64,000 nt of DNA from Chitinophagaceae bacterium (GCA_024707305.1 JANPZZ010000024.1:1-64000); one strand, 5' to 3'; shown: positions 29,006 to 39,047, counted from the first letter of the stretch. The notes: generated by a model from the letters alone, not told the origin. Translations and numbers: made by a program.

Positions 29006-29722
29006 CCTATGCACCAAGTAAGGCGCATTTGCAAGGCACACAAAACCGACACACCGAAGCCAACCTTGCAAAAAGAGGTAGCCCTGCTCCAACGCTTCCG
29101 GGACGCACCCTACATCGGTGGAATGCTTTAGATGCAGATGGAAAATTGCAAAGTTGGTAATTACGATTTATTTCTTGCACTAAAGGAAGCCTTGCCAAGT
29201 CTGCCAAGTTGCCAATAGAAATAAACCTTATAGATAAATTAACCGTACAGGTTATTTTAAACCCGGCCAGTAGTTTCAGATAGGGAATGCTGATATGAAA
29301 CCTTATTGAAACTAATCCTGCAAAAGATATCCCGGACAATTGCATATACTATTTTGTATTATACGCAGACAGACGAGGTGGTGACTGTGTAGACATCCCC
29401 CCCTATTCAACCCCTCCTGTCCGATACCCCCTACCTGCCATTTTGCAAAGGCATGAAAAATCCTATAAAAGCAGGAAATCCCAAAAACACAACCAAACAT
29501 TATTGTTTTTTGACCATGGGAGACCTTACAGAATTACCAATTCTTTCAGTGAGTTAATTCAGTTTGCAGCTCTCCCTCTGCTGGAATAGCAACACCAGCA
29601 TTCCCTACAGATTCCGCAAAGCATATTCCCTAGTAGGTAATTCAAACAGGTGCAGTTATATCACTAAAAGCTGCACAGGGTAACCTATTGTCATTTATTT
29701 CTTAACCATAAAATGTAACAAC
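29006..29722. other. Non-coding stretch between the R-M operon and the chimeric RHS gene
   Basis: No supported gene is seen in about 715 bp. Short fragments suggest decayed mobile DNA, but nothing is recognisable. The last 60 bases before 29723 are AT-rich and look like the native promoter of the ATP-binding protein gene whose first 75 codons follow. Confidence 0.5.
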
Positions 29723-31549
29723 ATGAAATTAGAAGTTGCAGAACGCAGGCAGGCCAAAATCAAGATGGCACTGCAAGGCCCATCAGGTTCAGGCAAAACG
29801 ATGGGCGCATTACAAATTGCCTATGGCCTATGCCAATGCTGGGATAGGATTGCCGTAATTGATACGGAAAACTATTCTGCATCATTGTATGCGCACTTAG
29901 GCTCGTATCTGGTATTGAACATTCAGGCTCCCTTCACACCTGAGAGGTACAACTACCAGTATGATGCTATTGGCAACATGGTGCGCGACAACAGCGAAAG
30001 CATTACCGACATTACCTGGAACGTGTATGGTAAAATAGCCAGCATCACCAAATCGGGGGCTGTGATCCGTTACGTGTATGATGCCGGCGGCAACCGGATC
30101 ATGAAACAGACTTCGGCCGACACCACCGTGTACGTGCGCGATGCCAGCGGCAATGTAATGAGTGTATACACGCGCCCGGCGGCCGGCACGCTGCAACAGG
30201 TTGAAAAGCATATCTATGGAAGCAGCCGCTTGGGCATTGCCAGCCAGCATACCATGCCCGACACCACGATGCTGCTGGCAACCGGTTTTGGATATGCCAG
30301 AAAATCGGTGTTTATTAGAGGGGCAAAGATCTTTGAACTATCGAACCATTTAGGTAACGTGCTGGTAACCGTTACCGACCGCAGGCAGCAGGTAAGCGCT
30401 GGAGGGGTGAATGTGGATAGCTATCAGGCAGATGTCGTTAATGCCAACGACTATTATCCGTTTGGGATGCAGATGCCGGGGAGGAAGTTTGCGGTGTTGG
30501 GAGAATATAGGTATGGGTTTAACGGACAAGAGAAATCTGACGAAATCGATTCGAATGGAAACAGCATGACTGCTGAATACTGGCAGTATGATGCAAGGCT
30601 GGGGCGGAGGTGGAATTTGGATCCTGTTATAAAAATTTGGGAAAGTTCCTATGCGGCATTTGCCAATAATCCCATTTCTTTAATCGATATTAATGGTGCA
30701 GATACAGTTCCAACTAATGCCACAAATATTCCCAAATTAGAAGAACAGGTAGCGTCGAAGAATATTCAATCTTGGATAGACATCTTGAATAATGTTGTAC
30801 CGGATAAAATAAGTTCAGAGAGTTTTAAAAGAGTTTCTATAGGAGGTGATTCTCCTTGGATACTTCATATTGGGTCGGCTATACATAATTCTACAAATGT
30901 TGATACATATGTACTTCAAATATCGGAGCCTCCAAAAGATGTATCATCTCCAAAGCAAATGCTTGAATTTATTAGATTAAATTTTCGTTCGCTTATGCCT
31001 AAGGATGTAAAATTTAGTGGTTATAATACTGGGGAAGGGAAAATATGGGATAGCGAAGACCCCACTGGGGCTATTATGTCTTTCGACAAAAGCTTTATTC
31101 TCTGGAACGTTCTCGGTGATGATGCATCAGTACTTACATCTAAATATTTTCACGATGAAAATTCAGCTTATTGGAACTTCACGACTATATATACACCAAA
31201 TGGAGATTTTGGACATCCCGTATCAGGTACAAGACAATTTGGTGTTGTTAAAAGCGGTTCAGGTTACAACTTTTACATTAGAGGAATTGACAGAATAACA
31301 GACCGTTTTACAACAATTGTTAATACTCAGGAGGAAGTGTTTAATATGGCGCATGAGACATGGATGAGTGTCATAACCAACGTAAAAAATATGGTTGAAA
31401 GAAACAGCGGTAAAACAGGAAGTTCAAACTATATTTCGAAGCGACTTGGTTGGGTAGAGTTTGTTATGCCGCATTACAGCTTACCCTATAAACCCGAAAT
31501 TAAAAACGCAAACACTACTAGTAGCGGTGGTTATTACCCTTATCATTAA
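29723..31549 (+). CDS. Chimera: ATP-binding protein N-terminus fused to RHS core and C-terminal toxin-like domain
   Basis: Residues 1-75 are the start of a mobile-element AAA ATPase (Walker A GPSGSGKT; RIAVIDTENYSASLYAHLGS). At about 29948 the frame runs straight into an RHS core (YQYDAIGNMVRDNSES). The core, 29948-30487, is nearly identical to 34585-35127 and carries RHS features (YVYDAGGNRIMK, NDYYPFGMQMPGR, EYRYGFNGQEK). The polymorphic C-terminal domain (about 270-608) differs from that of the second RHS gene and I do not recognise it; notable segments are DSPWILHIGSAIHNS and GHPVSGTRQFGVVK. The RHS part lacks the usual secretion N-terminus, so this is an orphan toxin module or an assembly join. 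The next gene is a likely immunity gene. Confidence 0.75.
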   Translation: MKLEVAERRQAKIKMALQGPSGSGKTMGALQIAYGLCQCWDRIAVIDTENYSASLYAHLGSYLVLNIQAPFTPERYNYQYDAIGNMVRDNSESITDITWNVYGKIASITKSGAVIRYVYDAGGNRIMKQTSADTTVYVRDASGNVMSVYTRPAAGTLQQVEKHIYGSSRLGIASQHTMPDTTMLLATGFGYARKSVFIRGAKIFELSNHLGNVLVTVTDRRQQVSAGGVNVDSYQADVVNANDYYPFGMQMPGRKFAVLGEYRYGFNGQEKSDEIDSNGNSMTAEYWQYDARLGRRWNLDPVIKIWESSYAAFANNPISLIDINGADTVPTNATNIPKLEEQVASKNIQSWIDILNNVVPDKISSESFKRVSIGGDSPWILHIGSAIHNSTNVDTYVLQISEPPKDVSSPKQMLEFIRLNFRSLMPKDVKFSGYNTGEGKIWDSEDPTGAIMSFDKSFILWNVLGDDASVLTSKYFHDENSAYWNFTTIYTPNGDFGHPVSGTRQFGVVKSGSGYNFYIRGIDRITDRFTTIVNTQEEVFNMAHETWMSVITNVKNMVERNSGKTGSSNYISKRLGWVEFVMPHYSLPYKPEIKNANTTSSGGYYPYH

Positions 31550-31561
31550 AATCTGAAAATA

Positions 31562-32005
31562 ATGGTTAAGCAAACAATTAAAGTAGCTGTCTATTCTTAT
31601 CTTATTTATTTTTCTATTGCATTTTTAATTTATGGGTGCATGTATGGATATTTATTTAAAAAAGATATTGTATTTGGAACTGCAAAAATGTATTTTTTCT
31701 ATTCTCTCCCTATGATCTTCATTTCATTTGTTTTACTGACATTATATAATTCATTTTGGGCTACAGTTTTTAGAAAGAAGAAATGGAACAGCAAATTTCT
31801 ATATGATACCGGAAGTGTTTTTATCTCTTTGTTGATATCAGGAGTGGCTTTGATTTTAAATGAACCCGAAAACTGGGGCGACAGAATTTTCTATGAAATC
31901 GCTGAATGTTTAGGCGTTTTTTTCTATTGTATTTTCGTTTCAATTAGCAACCGTATTCTCGTCTGGCGAAATTTTAAGGATATTGATGAAAATTTGGAAG
32001 TGTGA
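31562..32005 (+). CDS. Four-helix membrane protein, probable immunity protein for RHS module 1
   Basis: A 147-residue protein with about four hydrophobic helices (VAVYSYLIYFSIAFLIYGCM, FFYSLPMIFISFVLLTLY, GSVFISLLISGVALIL, ECLGVFFYCIFVSI). It starts 12 bp after the chimeric RHS gene. Position immediately downstream of a polymorphic toxin is the standard place for an immunity gene. A membrane location suggests that the toxin acts at the membrane or periplasm; this is inference. Confidence 0.6.
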   Translation: MVKQTIKVAVYSYLIYFSIAFLIYGCMYGYLFKKDIVFGTAKMYFFYSLPMIFISFVLLTLYNSFWATVFRKKKWNSKFLYDTGSVFISLLISGVALILNEPENWGDRIFYEIAECLGVFFYCIFVSISNRILVWRNFKDIDENLEV

Positions 32006-32065
32006 GTTTATGAAACTAAAATCCGATTGAAAGGAGATTACTTTGAACGAATCGAATAATTTATC

Positions 32066-32178
32066 TTACATTGAATCCGGGTTTGACATGTACGGCATTA
32101 ATCACACTTTTCGATTTTATTACAGTTTGGCTGTAATCGGTTGAAAGTCAAAAATAGATTCTCCTCTGAAGGGGGAGC
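32066..32178. repeat. Attachment-site-like repeat, copy 1 (element-element junction)
   Basis: About 113 bp roughly 90% identical to 38923-39047, ending exactly in AAGGGGGAGC, the tRNA-Asn 3' end sequence. Past the core the two copies diverge. Here the sequence leads into the integrase gene, as expected for a joined attP or tandem-element junction. A short palindrome (TTACAGtttggCTGTAA) lies inside at about 32120-32136. Confidence 0.6.
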
Positions 32179-32224
32179 TAAACAGGACTTTTCAGCAAGT
32201 CTTAAAAAGTGTAAAAAAGAGTCA

Positions 32225-32257
32225 AACCCACGTCAGCAGTCGCTTTCGTGGGTTTTT
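32225..32257 (+). terminator. Rho-independent terminator upstream of the integrase fragment
   Basis: An AACCCACG/CGTGGGTT stem with a 14-base loop is followed by TTTTC. It lies between the attachment-like site and the integrase start and would block read-in from outside the element. Confidence 0.7.
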
Positions 32258-32392
32258 CTATTCATCTCGATACTCGTTAATACCCGTTAATTCCCGGCAT
32301 TTTTATTTCACTTTTATTACACATCTTTCACGTTCAAACTTTAGTTATTTTGAGGATGAACTTGAACTGTGTAGTAAGAAAAACGAGGTTGT

Positions 32393-32902
32393 ATGATACG
32401 AGTTCCGACTATTTCCGTCAAGCATAATTGGCGAAATTCCACCAACCGGGCAGGCCGGTATGGTGTCCATCTGCGGGTGTATCTTTCTGGCGAACAGGCT
32501 CGCCACTATCCCGTTAAATTACCATCAAAGGTGTCCAACCAGGAGTGGCTGGGAAAGGAAAACCATTGGGTAAAAAACACCCACCCCTTCTACTTTGAAA
32601 TCAACTGCAAGATTTCCGAGACAGTCAATAAACTCAATGACCTTGTCAGGCGCCACTACACCCAGAACAAACCCGTCACCTTCTACACAATCGAAAAGGA
32701 GCTCATGCTCCGTGGTGAGCGAAATGTACTCAACGACTATTTCCGTAACTATATCAAACACCCGCCTGAAACAGCCATCCTGGATGAAGTAACCTGGGAA
32801 AAATACCGGGCCTGCCTCTTACACCTGAACAACTTCCAGGAAAAGATCGCCTTCTCTGAAGTGGACGAGACCTTAATTGCCCGTTTCAAAAATCACGTTT
32901 AA
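32393..32902 (+). CDS. Tyrosine integrase, N-terminal fragment
   Basis: 169 codons. They cover the arm-binding domain (GRYGVHLRVYLSGEQARHYP) and the SAM-like core-binding domain (NYIKHPPETAILDEVTWEKY, then LLHLNNFQEKIAFSEVDETL). The catalytic domain with its R-H-R-Y residues is missing. The frame is cut at about 32899, where IS3-family sequence in the opposite orientation begins. The position, about 215 bp inside an attachment-like site, is typical for the integrase of a tRNA-targeting element. Confidence 0.82.
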   Translation: MIRVPTISVKHNWRNSTNRAGRYGVHLRVYLSGEQARHYPVKLPSKVSNQEWLGKENHWVKNTHPFYFEINCKISETVNKLNDLVRRHYTQNKPVTFYTIEKELMLRGERNVLNDYFRNYIKHPPETAILDEVTWEKYRACLLHLNNFQEKIAFSEVDETLIARFKNHV

Positions 32903-33229
32903 TAGCCTAAAGCTTCTGCCGTCCTCTAAACGATCTGTCATAAAATCAATACTCCACATCTGATTGGGAGCTGTCGATGCCAGTAATGGCTGTTTAACCC
33001 GTTCTGGTAGCCTTTTCCTGGCTCTGCGACGAATATTTAAATTCATTTTACGATAGACCCTCCGGAGTTTTTTATGATTCCACCTGATCCCACGGTTACG
33101 TAACCGATAGTAACACTGCCATAATCCGATGGCTGGATGTTTACTGACCAACTCGTCCAGCAACTGCTCGACCGGCCGGTCATCTTTGGGCTTCAACTTA
33201 TATTGATAGGTGCTTCGTGGTAACTGCAC
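32900..33229 (-). pseudogene. IS3-family transposase OrfB, C-terminally truncated
   Basis: Begins MQLPRSTYQYKLKPKDDRPV, has the HTH_21-like KHPAIGLWQCYYRLRNRGI and reaches the first catalytic Asp (PNQMWSIDFMTDRLEDGRSF, then RLLNV). It is cut before the remaining catalytic D and E at about 32900. It is therefore about 40% of a normal OrfB and inactive. Confidence 0.85.
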
Positions 33230-33306
33230 GATCTGGCAGGCCTTGCTGATACTACACTGCTCCGATTCAACAAAATATTGAGCAGCTTCTCTTTTTTCTG
33301 CAGGCC

Positions 33307-33573
33307 TTATAACTTTTTTTCAATGAAATTTTTCATCGCCCGGTTCTCGAAAGTCAGCTCGGCCACGATCTTCTTGTACTGACTCAGCTCCGTTTCCATA
33401 TCCTTCATCTTTTTGACATCGCTGGTCTGCATACCGCCGTATTTGGCCTTCCAATTATAAAACGTCGGTTCGGTGATTCCGAGATCCCGGCAAATCTCCT
33501 TGACTGGAATCCCTGCTTCTTGTTTTTGGATAGAGGCCACAATCTGGCTCTCTGTGAATCTTGTCTTTTTCAT
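33307..33573 (-). CDS. IS3-family transposase OrfA
   Basis: An 88-residue HTH protein (RFTESQIVASIQKQEAGIPV, then EICRDLGITEPTFYNWKAKY) with a leucine-zipper-like C-terminus (DMETELSQYKKIVAELTFEN). This is the usual OrfA of IS3-family elements. OrfB lies downstream in another frame, as expected for programmed frameshifting. Confidence 0.9.
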   Translation of the reverse strand: MKKTRFTESQIVASIQKQEAGIPVKEICRDLGITEPTFYNWKAKYGGMQTSDVKKMKDMETELSQYKKIVAELTFENRAMKNFIEKKL

Positions 33574-33617
33574 AATGTTTGACAGTTTAAAATTATTAGA
33601 TTTCTCTAACTTCTAAA

Positions 33618-36274
33618 TGCAGCAGCGGATACCTATGCGGCCAGCGCAACTTATTACAGTTACGATGTAATGGGGAATGTAGATACGTTGTTGCAGGATT
33701 TTGGAAATAGCAGCGGCATTGCTAATGTGATGAACCAAAGCGGCAACCGCTTCAAAAAAAGTGGTGTATGATTTTGACCTTGTGAGCGGCAAAGTAAACC
33801 AGGTAAGCTACCAGCCCGGCCAGGCCGATGCATATTATCATCGCTATAGTTATGATGGTGAGAACCGGTTGACATACGTTTACAGTGCGCGCGATAGCGT
33901 GATGCTGCTCCTCTTCCCCGAGCGGGATGCGCGTTATAGTTATTATAAACACGGACCCATGGCGCGGACGGAGCTGGGGCAACTGCGTGTGCAGGGAATG
34001 GACCATGCCTATACATTACAAGGCTGGCTGAAAGCGGTGAACCCTGCCATGGGCGGCACCTTAACCAACGGTACCGATACCACTGAAGCTTCGCCGGTGG
34101 CGCAGGATGCCTATGCCTTCAGCCTGCATTATTACCGGGGCGATTACAAATCGATTCACTACACGCCGCAGGGTACTACTTTACTGGGCGCCTTAAGTAG
34201 CAATGCCGCGCCGCTTTACAATGGCAACATTGCGGCCATGGTGGTGAACCTGCCGAAACTCGGCGCCACCAAACTATACAACTATAAGTATGACCAGTTG
34301 AACTGCATTGTGGCCATGGATATGTACAACGGGCTGGAGCCTGCGTCAGGCACTTTTGTTGCCGTTAACGACACTAGTTACAAAGAGCGCGTTACTTACG
34401 ACCCTAATGGCAACATCCTTACCTACTGGCGCAATGGCGATGTGGTCCGGCCGGTAATGGACCGCTTGAGTTATTTCTACAAAGCCAATACCAACCAGTT
34501 GCACAAGGTAACCGATGCGGCAACTGATGCGGGTGGGGGTACCTATAGCCAGTACAACGACCTCAAACAGGGGCAGGCAGATAACAACTACCAGTATGAT
34601 GCTATTGGCAACATGGTGCGCGACAACAGCGAAAGCATTACCGACATTACCTGGAACGTGTATGGTAAAATAGCCAGCATCACCAAATCGGGGGCTGTAA
34701 TCCGTTATGTGTATGATGCTGCGGGTAACCGGATCATGAAACAGACTGCCGCCGACACCACCGTGTACGTGCGCGATGCCAGCGGCAATGTAATGAGTGT
34801 ATACACGCGCCCGGCGGCCGGCACGCTGCAACAGGTTGAAAAGCATATCTATGGAAGCAGCCGCTTGGGCATTGCCAGCCAGCATACCATACCCGACACC
34901 ACAATGCTGCTGGCAACCGGTTTTGGATATGCCAGAAAATCGGTGTTTATTAGAGGTGCGAAGATCTTTGAACTATCGAACCATTTAGGCAACGTGCTGG
35001 TAACGGTAACCGACCGCAGGCAGCAGGTAAGCGCTGGAGGGGTGAATGTGGATAGCTATCAGGCAGATGTCGTTAATGCCAACGACTATTATCCGTTTGG
35101 GATGCAGATGCCGGGGAGGAAGTATAATAGTGAAGAGTATCGGTATGGATTTAATGGGAAGGAGAAGGATATTGATATCAGTAGCCTGACGGCATATGAT
35201 TATGGATTTAGGATATATAATCCAGGTATTGCAAGGTTTCTAAGTGTTGACCCTCTTACTGGATCATACCCCTTTTATACGCCGTATCAATTTGCAGGAA
35301 ATAAGCCGACCGCTTGCATTGATTTGGATGGTGCAGAAGAAGCTCTTCCTCCTAAAGATAAGTTTATAAACGTATTTCTCTTTCCTTCTAAATCTTCTAT
35401 GCAGGATTTTTCGGATCACGGAAATGCTGCAATGGCACCTGGATACAAACAAGCTCTTGATCAGAACCTCGCTGGCAATGCCATATTTCCAATTATTGCA
35501 GAAACTCCGGAAAGCGCGTATAATCAAATATTCGACTTGAAATCAAAAGGGTATATTTTGAATAATTTAGTTATCGATTCGCATGGCGATAACGGAAAAA
35601 GTTTTGCGATTGGGAATGTCACCTTTGATGCTACAGCGGCCGGGACTGCGCCAATATTACAAGATATAACCAAAGATATGGTTGGAACTATCGTACTCTT
35701 GGGCTGTGAAGTTGGAATGAATCGACAGCTTATAACTGGATTGGCTAATCATACAGGACGGTCCGTATATGCTAACAAAGCGTGGTCTACAGACTGGTTT
35801 GGTATGTTTAATGATGAAACTACCTCTCGAAAAATGATTACTGGTATCGTAGAATTCCTCTACAAAAATAGTAAAGAATTCAAAAAAGAGGTTGATGACT
35901 CGCACGGTTGGCTCGGAAGACTATTGTATAACGAAAATGGTCGCATTAGGAATACCGTGGACAAAATCTATGCTGAGGGGATATCGCCTAGCGGAACAGC
36001 TGATTTTTGGGCAGAAGACTATCATCCAGATGCTAATCATGGGTATTGGGGAGCCCCAACAAAGAGGTTATTATATGAGGGAAGGGTTGGAGTTTGGGTG
36101 ACATCTGAAGGTGGTGGATACAGCACGCTTGTTCCAGGATCACTTAAATTTGATAAACATGGAAATATTAGCTTTACCTCGAAGCCTTTTTCGCAAACAG
36201 TATGGGGTAGAATACTGCAACGAGTTGTTGAGGCTCGGCACTCCACTACAATAAATCCTAAAACAAATGATTAA
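33618..36274 (+). CDS. RHS-family protein, 5'-truncated, with clan-CD-peptidase-like C-terminal domain
   Basis: The frame is open from the IS junction (DTYAASATYYSYDVMGNVD) through an indel in the A7 run near 33757 and on to 36274. RHS/YD repeats and the conserved core end are clear (NDYYPFGMQMPGR, EYRYGFNGKEKD, GIARFLSVDPLTGSYPFYTPY). The C-terminal ~290 residues contain LVIDSHGDNG and then IVLLGCEVG, the His-Gly and Gly-Cys pair of caspase-like (clan CD) or DUF4347-type folds. The N-terminal secretion part was lost at the IS3 fragment. The next gene overlaps by 8 bp and probably encodes immunity. Confidence 0.85.
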
Positions 36275-37037
36275 CATAATTCGTTACATCTTGCTTACAT
36301 CAATTTTTACAAATTGTAACTCTTCGGTAGAAAGCGAGGATTCACCGATTTTGCATGCTAAGGAAATTAAATCAGAATTGACTGATAAATATTTAATGGG
36401 CCAATACGATTCGGTTTTCGTTTATGAAGATGTTCACTGGATTTCTTTTCAGGGAGTTGGGGAAAAGAGATTAAGGTCAAAAGGGTTAAATTACCCGATC
36501 TCAATTTTTGCATATAAAGGCAACAAACTGAGCATAATTACATATTTTGATGAAAGTGAGATTTTAACTACTTGTGTGGTAAGTTTATATAATGAGTTTG
36601 ATTTTTCATACTGTTTTTATTATAGCAGAGATGCACGAGATACGTTAGCCGAATGTTCGTTTTTCACAGGAAATAAAAAACGAATTAACTTTCTGGTTAG
36701 CAAGGCCTCATTTTTAAAGAATGATTTCTTGTTTTCTGGATTTAGGGTATGGGAGGAAGATACGCTCTCAAATGAATATTTCTACAATTACTATAGTTCC
36801 GACTACTCTGGCAAGAAGTATGAATTACAAAAATGTATTAACCAGCTAACTCAAGGCAATGATTTCATAGAGTACGATGTTTTCCAAAAGACAAAATACA
36901 GAATCGATGGAACAAAGTTTTTGCAAACGTATGATAAAAGGCTGGACAGATTTTATCCAGAGGAAAACTGGGAACGGAATGATATTGAAGTTCAATACAA
37001 AAACCTCAGAAGTCAATCCTTTTTTTTATCACTTTAG
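36267..37037 (+). CDS. Lipoprotein, probable immunity protein for RHS module 2
   Basis: A 256-residue protein starting MINIIRYILLTSIFTNCNSS, a lipoprotein signal with Cys17 in the lipobox. The rest is beta-rich, with no recognised domain. It overlaps the RHS gene by 8 bp, so translation is coupled. Periplasmic placement would suit neutralising an incoming toxin before it reaches the cytoplasm. The immunity role is inferred from context. Confidence 0.6.
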   Translation: MINIIRYILLTSIFTNCNSSVESEDSPILHAKEIKSELTDKYLMGQYDSVFVYEDVHWISFQGVGEKRLRSKGLNYPISIFAYKGNKLSIITYFDESEILTTCVVSLYNEFDFSYCFYYSRDARDTLAECSFFTGNKKRINFLVSKASFLKNDFLFSGFRVWEEDTLSNEYFYNYYSSDYSGKKYELQKCINQLTQGNDFIEYDVFQKTKYRIDGTKFLQTYDKRLDRFYPEENWERNDIEVQYKNLRSQSFFLSL

Positions 37038-37229
37038 AAGAATATCCTCGTATTGCGCGTGCAATGACTAAGTTATTATAAATACCAAGAAACAAATTTT
37101 TTTGTTTAAAATTTCAGATTTTAGCAAAGTCTGACTAATCTTAATCGCAGTCATGCAATAAGTACTTTTAATTAGTGAAAATGTACAAAAGGTTATTCTG
37201 ACTTCTATAGCAGAATTTGGATTGCCAGT

Positions 37230-37787
37230 TTAATATACTTCGTCAATCCAAAGTATTTTATAGGTTCTCGGTACTATCTGTAAGAGCAATTTCGTGGTGC
37301 CGTTGTCGACAATAAAGACAGGTTCCTGAATATCATAAAAAATAACCGCCCAATAATATCTCAATTGTGACGGTGATAGTTTCCTGAAAGTGAGTGAGCC
37401 AGTTAAGTCAGCAAAAACCTGAGTCCAAATTTTCTTAAAGTCATTACTTGTTTGAATCAATTTGCCACTCATCTTATGAGTGGTTGTTATACCATTTGAT
37501 TCATTCTGAATGGGGACATTAAATTGAATGTTGCCTCCTTTTATAACATTCAAACTGTCTATTTTTTGGTATCGCCTCCACAATATGGGACCGATGTAGC
37601 AAATGCCATTGAAGAGCGAATCTGGCTTGTTATTAGAAATGGCCTCTGTAAGGATAAGTTTCGCCTTTTCATTATTAACATCACTTGTAGGCTTATATAC
37701 TACTCCTTCGGGCACCAAAACGGTTTGGGCCGATGCAAATGAGAATAGACCGAACAGTAGTATTAGTAAGTTAAAAATTTTGATCAT
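37230..37787 (-). CDS. Secreted protein of unknown function
   Basis: 185 residues with a clear signal peptide (MIKIFNLLILLFGLFSFASA before QTVLV). The mature part is about 165 residues with no recognised domain; it includes a C-terminal hydrophobic beta stretch (TTKLLLQIVPRTYKILWIDE). It stands alone, convergent with the RHS immunity gene. AT-rich, like the island around it. Confidence 0.75.
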   Translation of the reverse strand: MIKIFNLLILLFGLFSFASAQTVLVPEGVVYKPTSDVNNEKAKLILTEAISNNKPDSLFNGICYIGPILWRRYQKIDSLNVIKGGNIQFNVPIQNESNGITTTHKMSGKLIQTSNDFKKIWTQVFADLTGSLTFRKLSPSQLRYYWAVIFYDIQEPVFIVDNGTTKLLLQIVPRTYKILWIDEVY

Positions 37788-38922
37788 GTGGCCGGTTTTA
37801 AGAGGTTAATTATTAAATTAAAGATAGACATGTCTGGATGTTAAAAGAAGTAATTTATGTTTGAAAAAAGTCACTTGATTTCCTACCCGTCTGATGGAGG
37901 TAGGTTAAGAGTAGCGGAGAGGCCGGCAGTTTAGGTATAAATGTTTATAGGATCAAGTCGATAGCAGACGTGCTAAGACTAATTTAAATCTCCTCGCAGC
38001 AGCATGCCTGGGCATATGGACGTAATTCCCAAAGATCTAAGTATTTCTGAAGCTAGGTTTCAGGAGCTTTTGAACAAGATAGAATATGAAAAAGTAATCC
38101 CTTTGTTAATATGGAACGTGCATTCAACATTGTTTTCGAATTGGGTGATAATCCGGATATGGAGCGATACTTCAATGAAAAGGGTTTCAGGACAGACGTA
38201 ATAGTCGAAATTGGAGATATGAAATTCGATGTTTATTTCTTTTTTGGCCATTACGCTTGAATATGAGATGAAGTTAGATGGATATTGCGCATCGTTCCAA
38301 ATTCATTTAGCAGTGAAGAAACTGTATATGCATGGGCTTTTCAATTCTAAAACCTATTGAAGAAGGTAAGCCGCGTTTTTGGAACTTTATAAATTTCACA
38401 CCGGGTAAAAGTGCCGCGTAAATTATCGTTTTTAAAATGGCTTTTAAATTTAAAGCAGTTTTCATCTTGATACTGCGATCCTTTTCTTTGTTAGAGTGGA
38501 AAGAAGAGGGAATTCCTGTAAATTTGAATTTAATCACGACCCATTCGAAATTATTGAATTGAAGACCGATTTAGAGACTTCTTTAAAGGAAAGAATTGAA
38601 AGAAGCTAATTTGCATTCTTTGTCTTATACAGGAGAAACGCTTAAGAATTTAAGCGCTAATTGTGTAAAAGCAGATTAACAAATAGAATAAAATTGAGGA
38701 ACTGGTTTTTTAACGAGTTCGGTACATTAAGGGCTCGACACGTCAATGTAAACGTTTGCCTTATGGATGTGTTGGTTGCGAACAACTACTATTCCGTTTT
38801 GAAATGCAAATGTCGGAGAAGACATTATCAATTTTTGGGTAGTACAGCTATGCGTTTAGTGGGAGGCGAATGACAACATTGAAAAGCTGATGGTAACCAT
38901 TAGTATTACTTGAAACCAGAAA
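37788..38922. other. Region of decayed genes
   Basis: Only short pieces look coding. One is 38004-38110 (MPGHMDVIPKDLSISEARFQ), continuing after a frameshift into 38111-38260 (MERAFNIVFELGDNPDMERY, then DMKFDVYFFFGHYA), together a possible protein of about 85 residues. Beyond 38260 there are fragments without sustained frames. Orphan immunity genes downstream of RHS loci often look like this, but I cannot identify the family. Confidence 0.4.
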
Positions 38923-39047
38923 AAATAATTTATCTTACAATGATTCCGGGTTTGACTTGTACAGGGATTTATTACACTTTTCGATTTTGTTACAGTTTGG
39001 CTGTAATCGGTTGAAAGTCAAAAATAGATTCTCCTCTGAAGGGGAGC
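38923..39047. repeat. Attachment-site-like repeat, copy 2 (element-chromosome junction)
   Basis: Matches 32066-32178 and ends in GAAGGGGAGC. From that point on the sequence matches what follows tRNA-Asn at 17611. This is what attR looks like when an element has entered the tRNA 3' end. Only four G are present against five in the other copies. Confidence 0.65.

Larger units (their letters stand above)
32900..33610 (-). mobile_element. Truncated IS3-family element
   Basis: It contains orfA (33307-33573) and the N-terminal part of orfB (from 33229). The element is missing the catalytic end of orfB, so one terminus is lost where it abuts the integrase fragment. The other end lies near 33600, directly against a 5'-truncated RHS gene. 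No target duplication is visible, fitting recombination or an assembly join rather than simple insertion. Confidence 0.75.
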
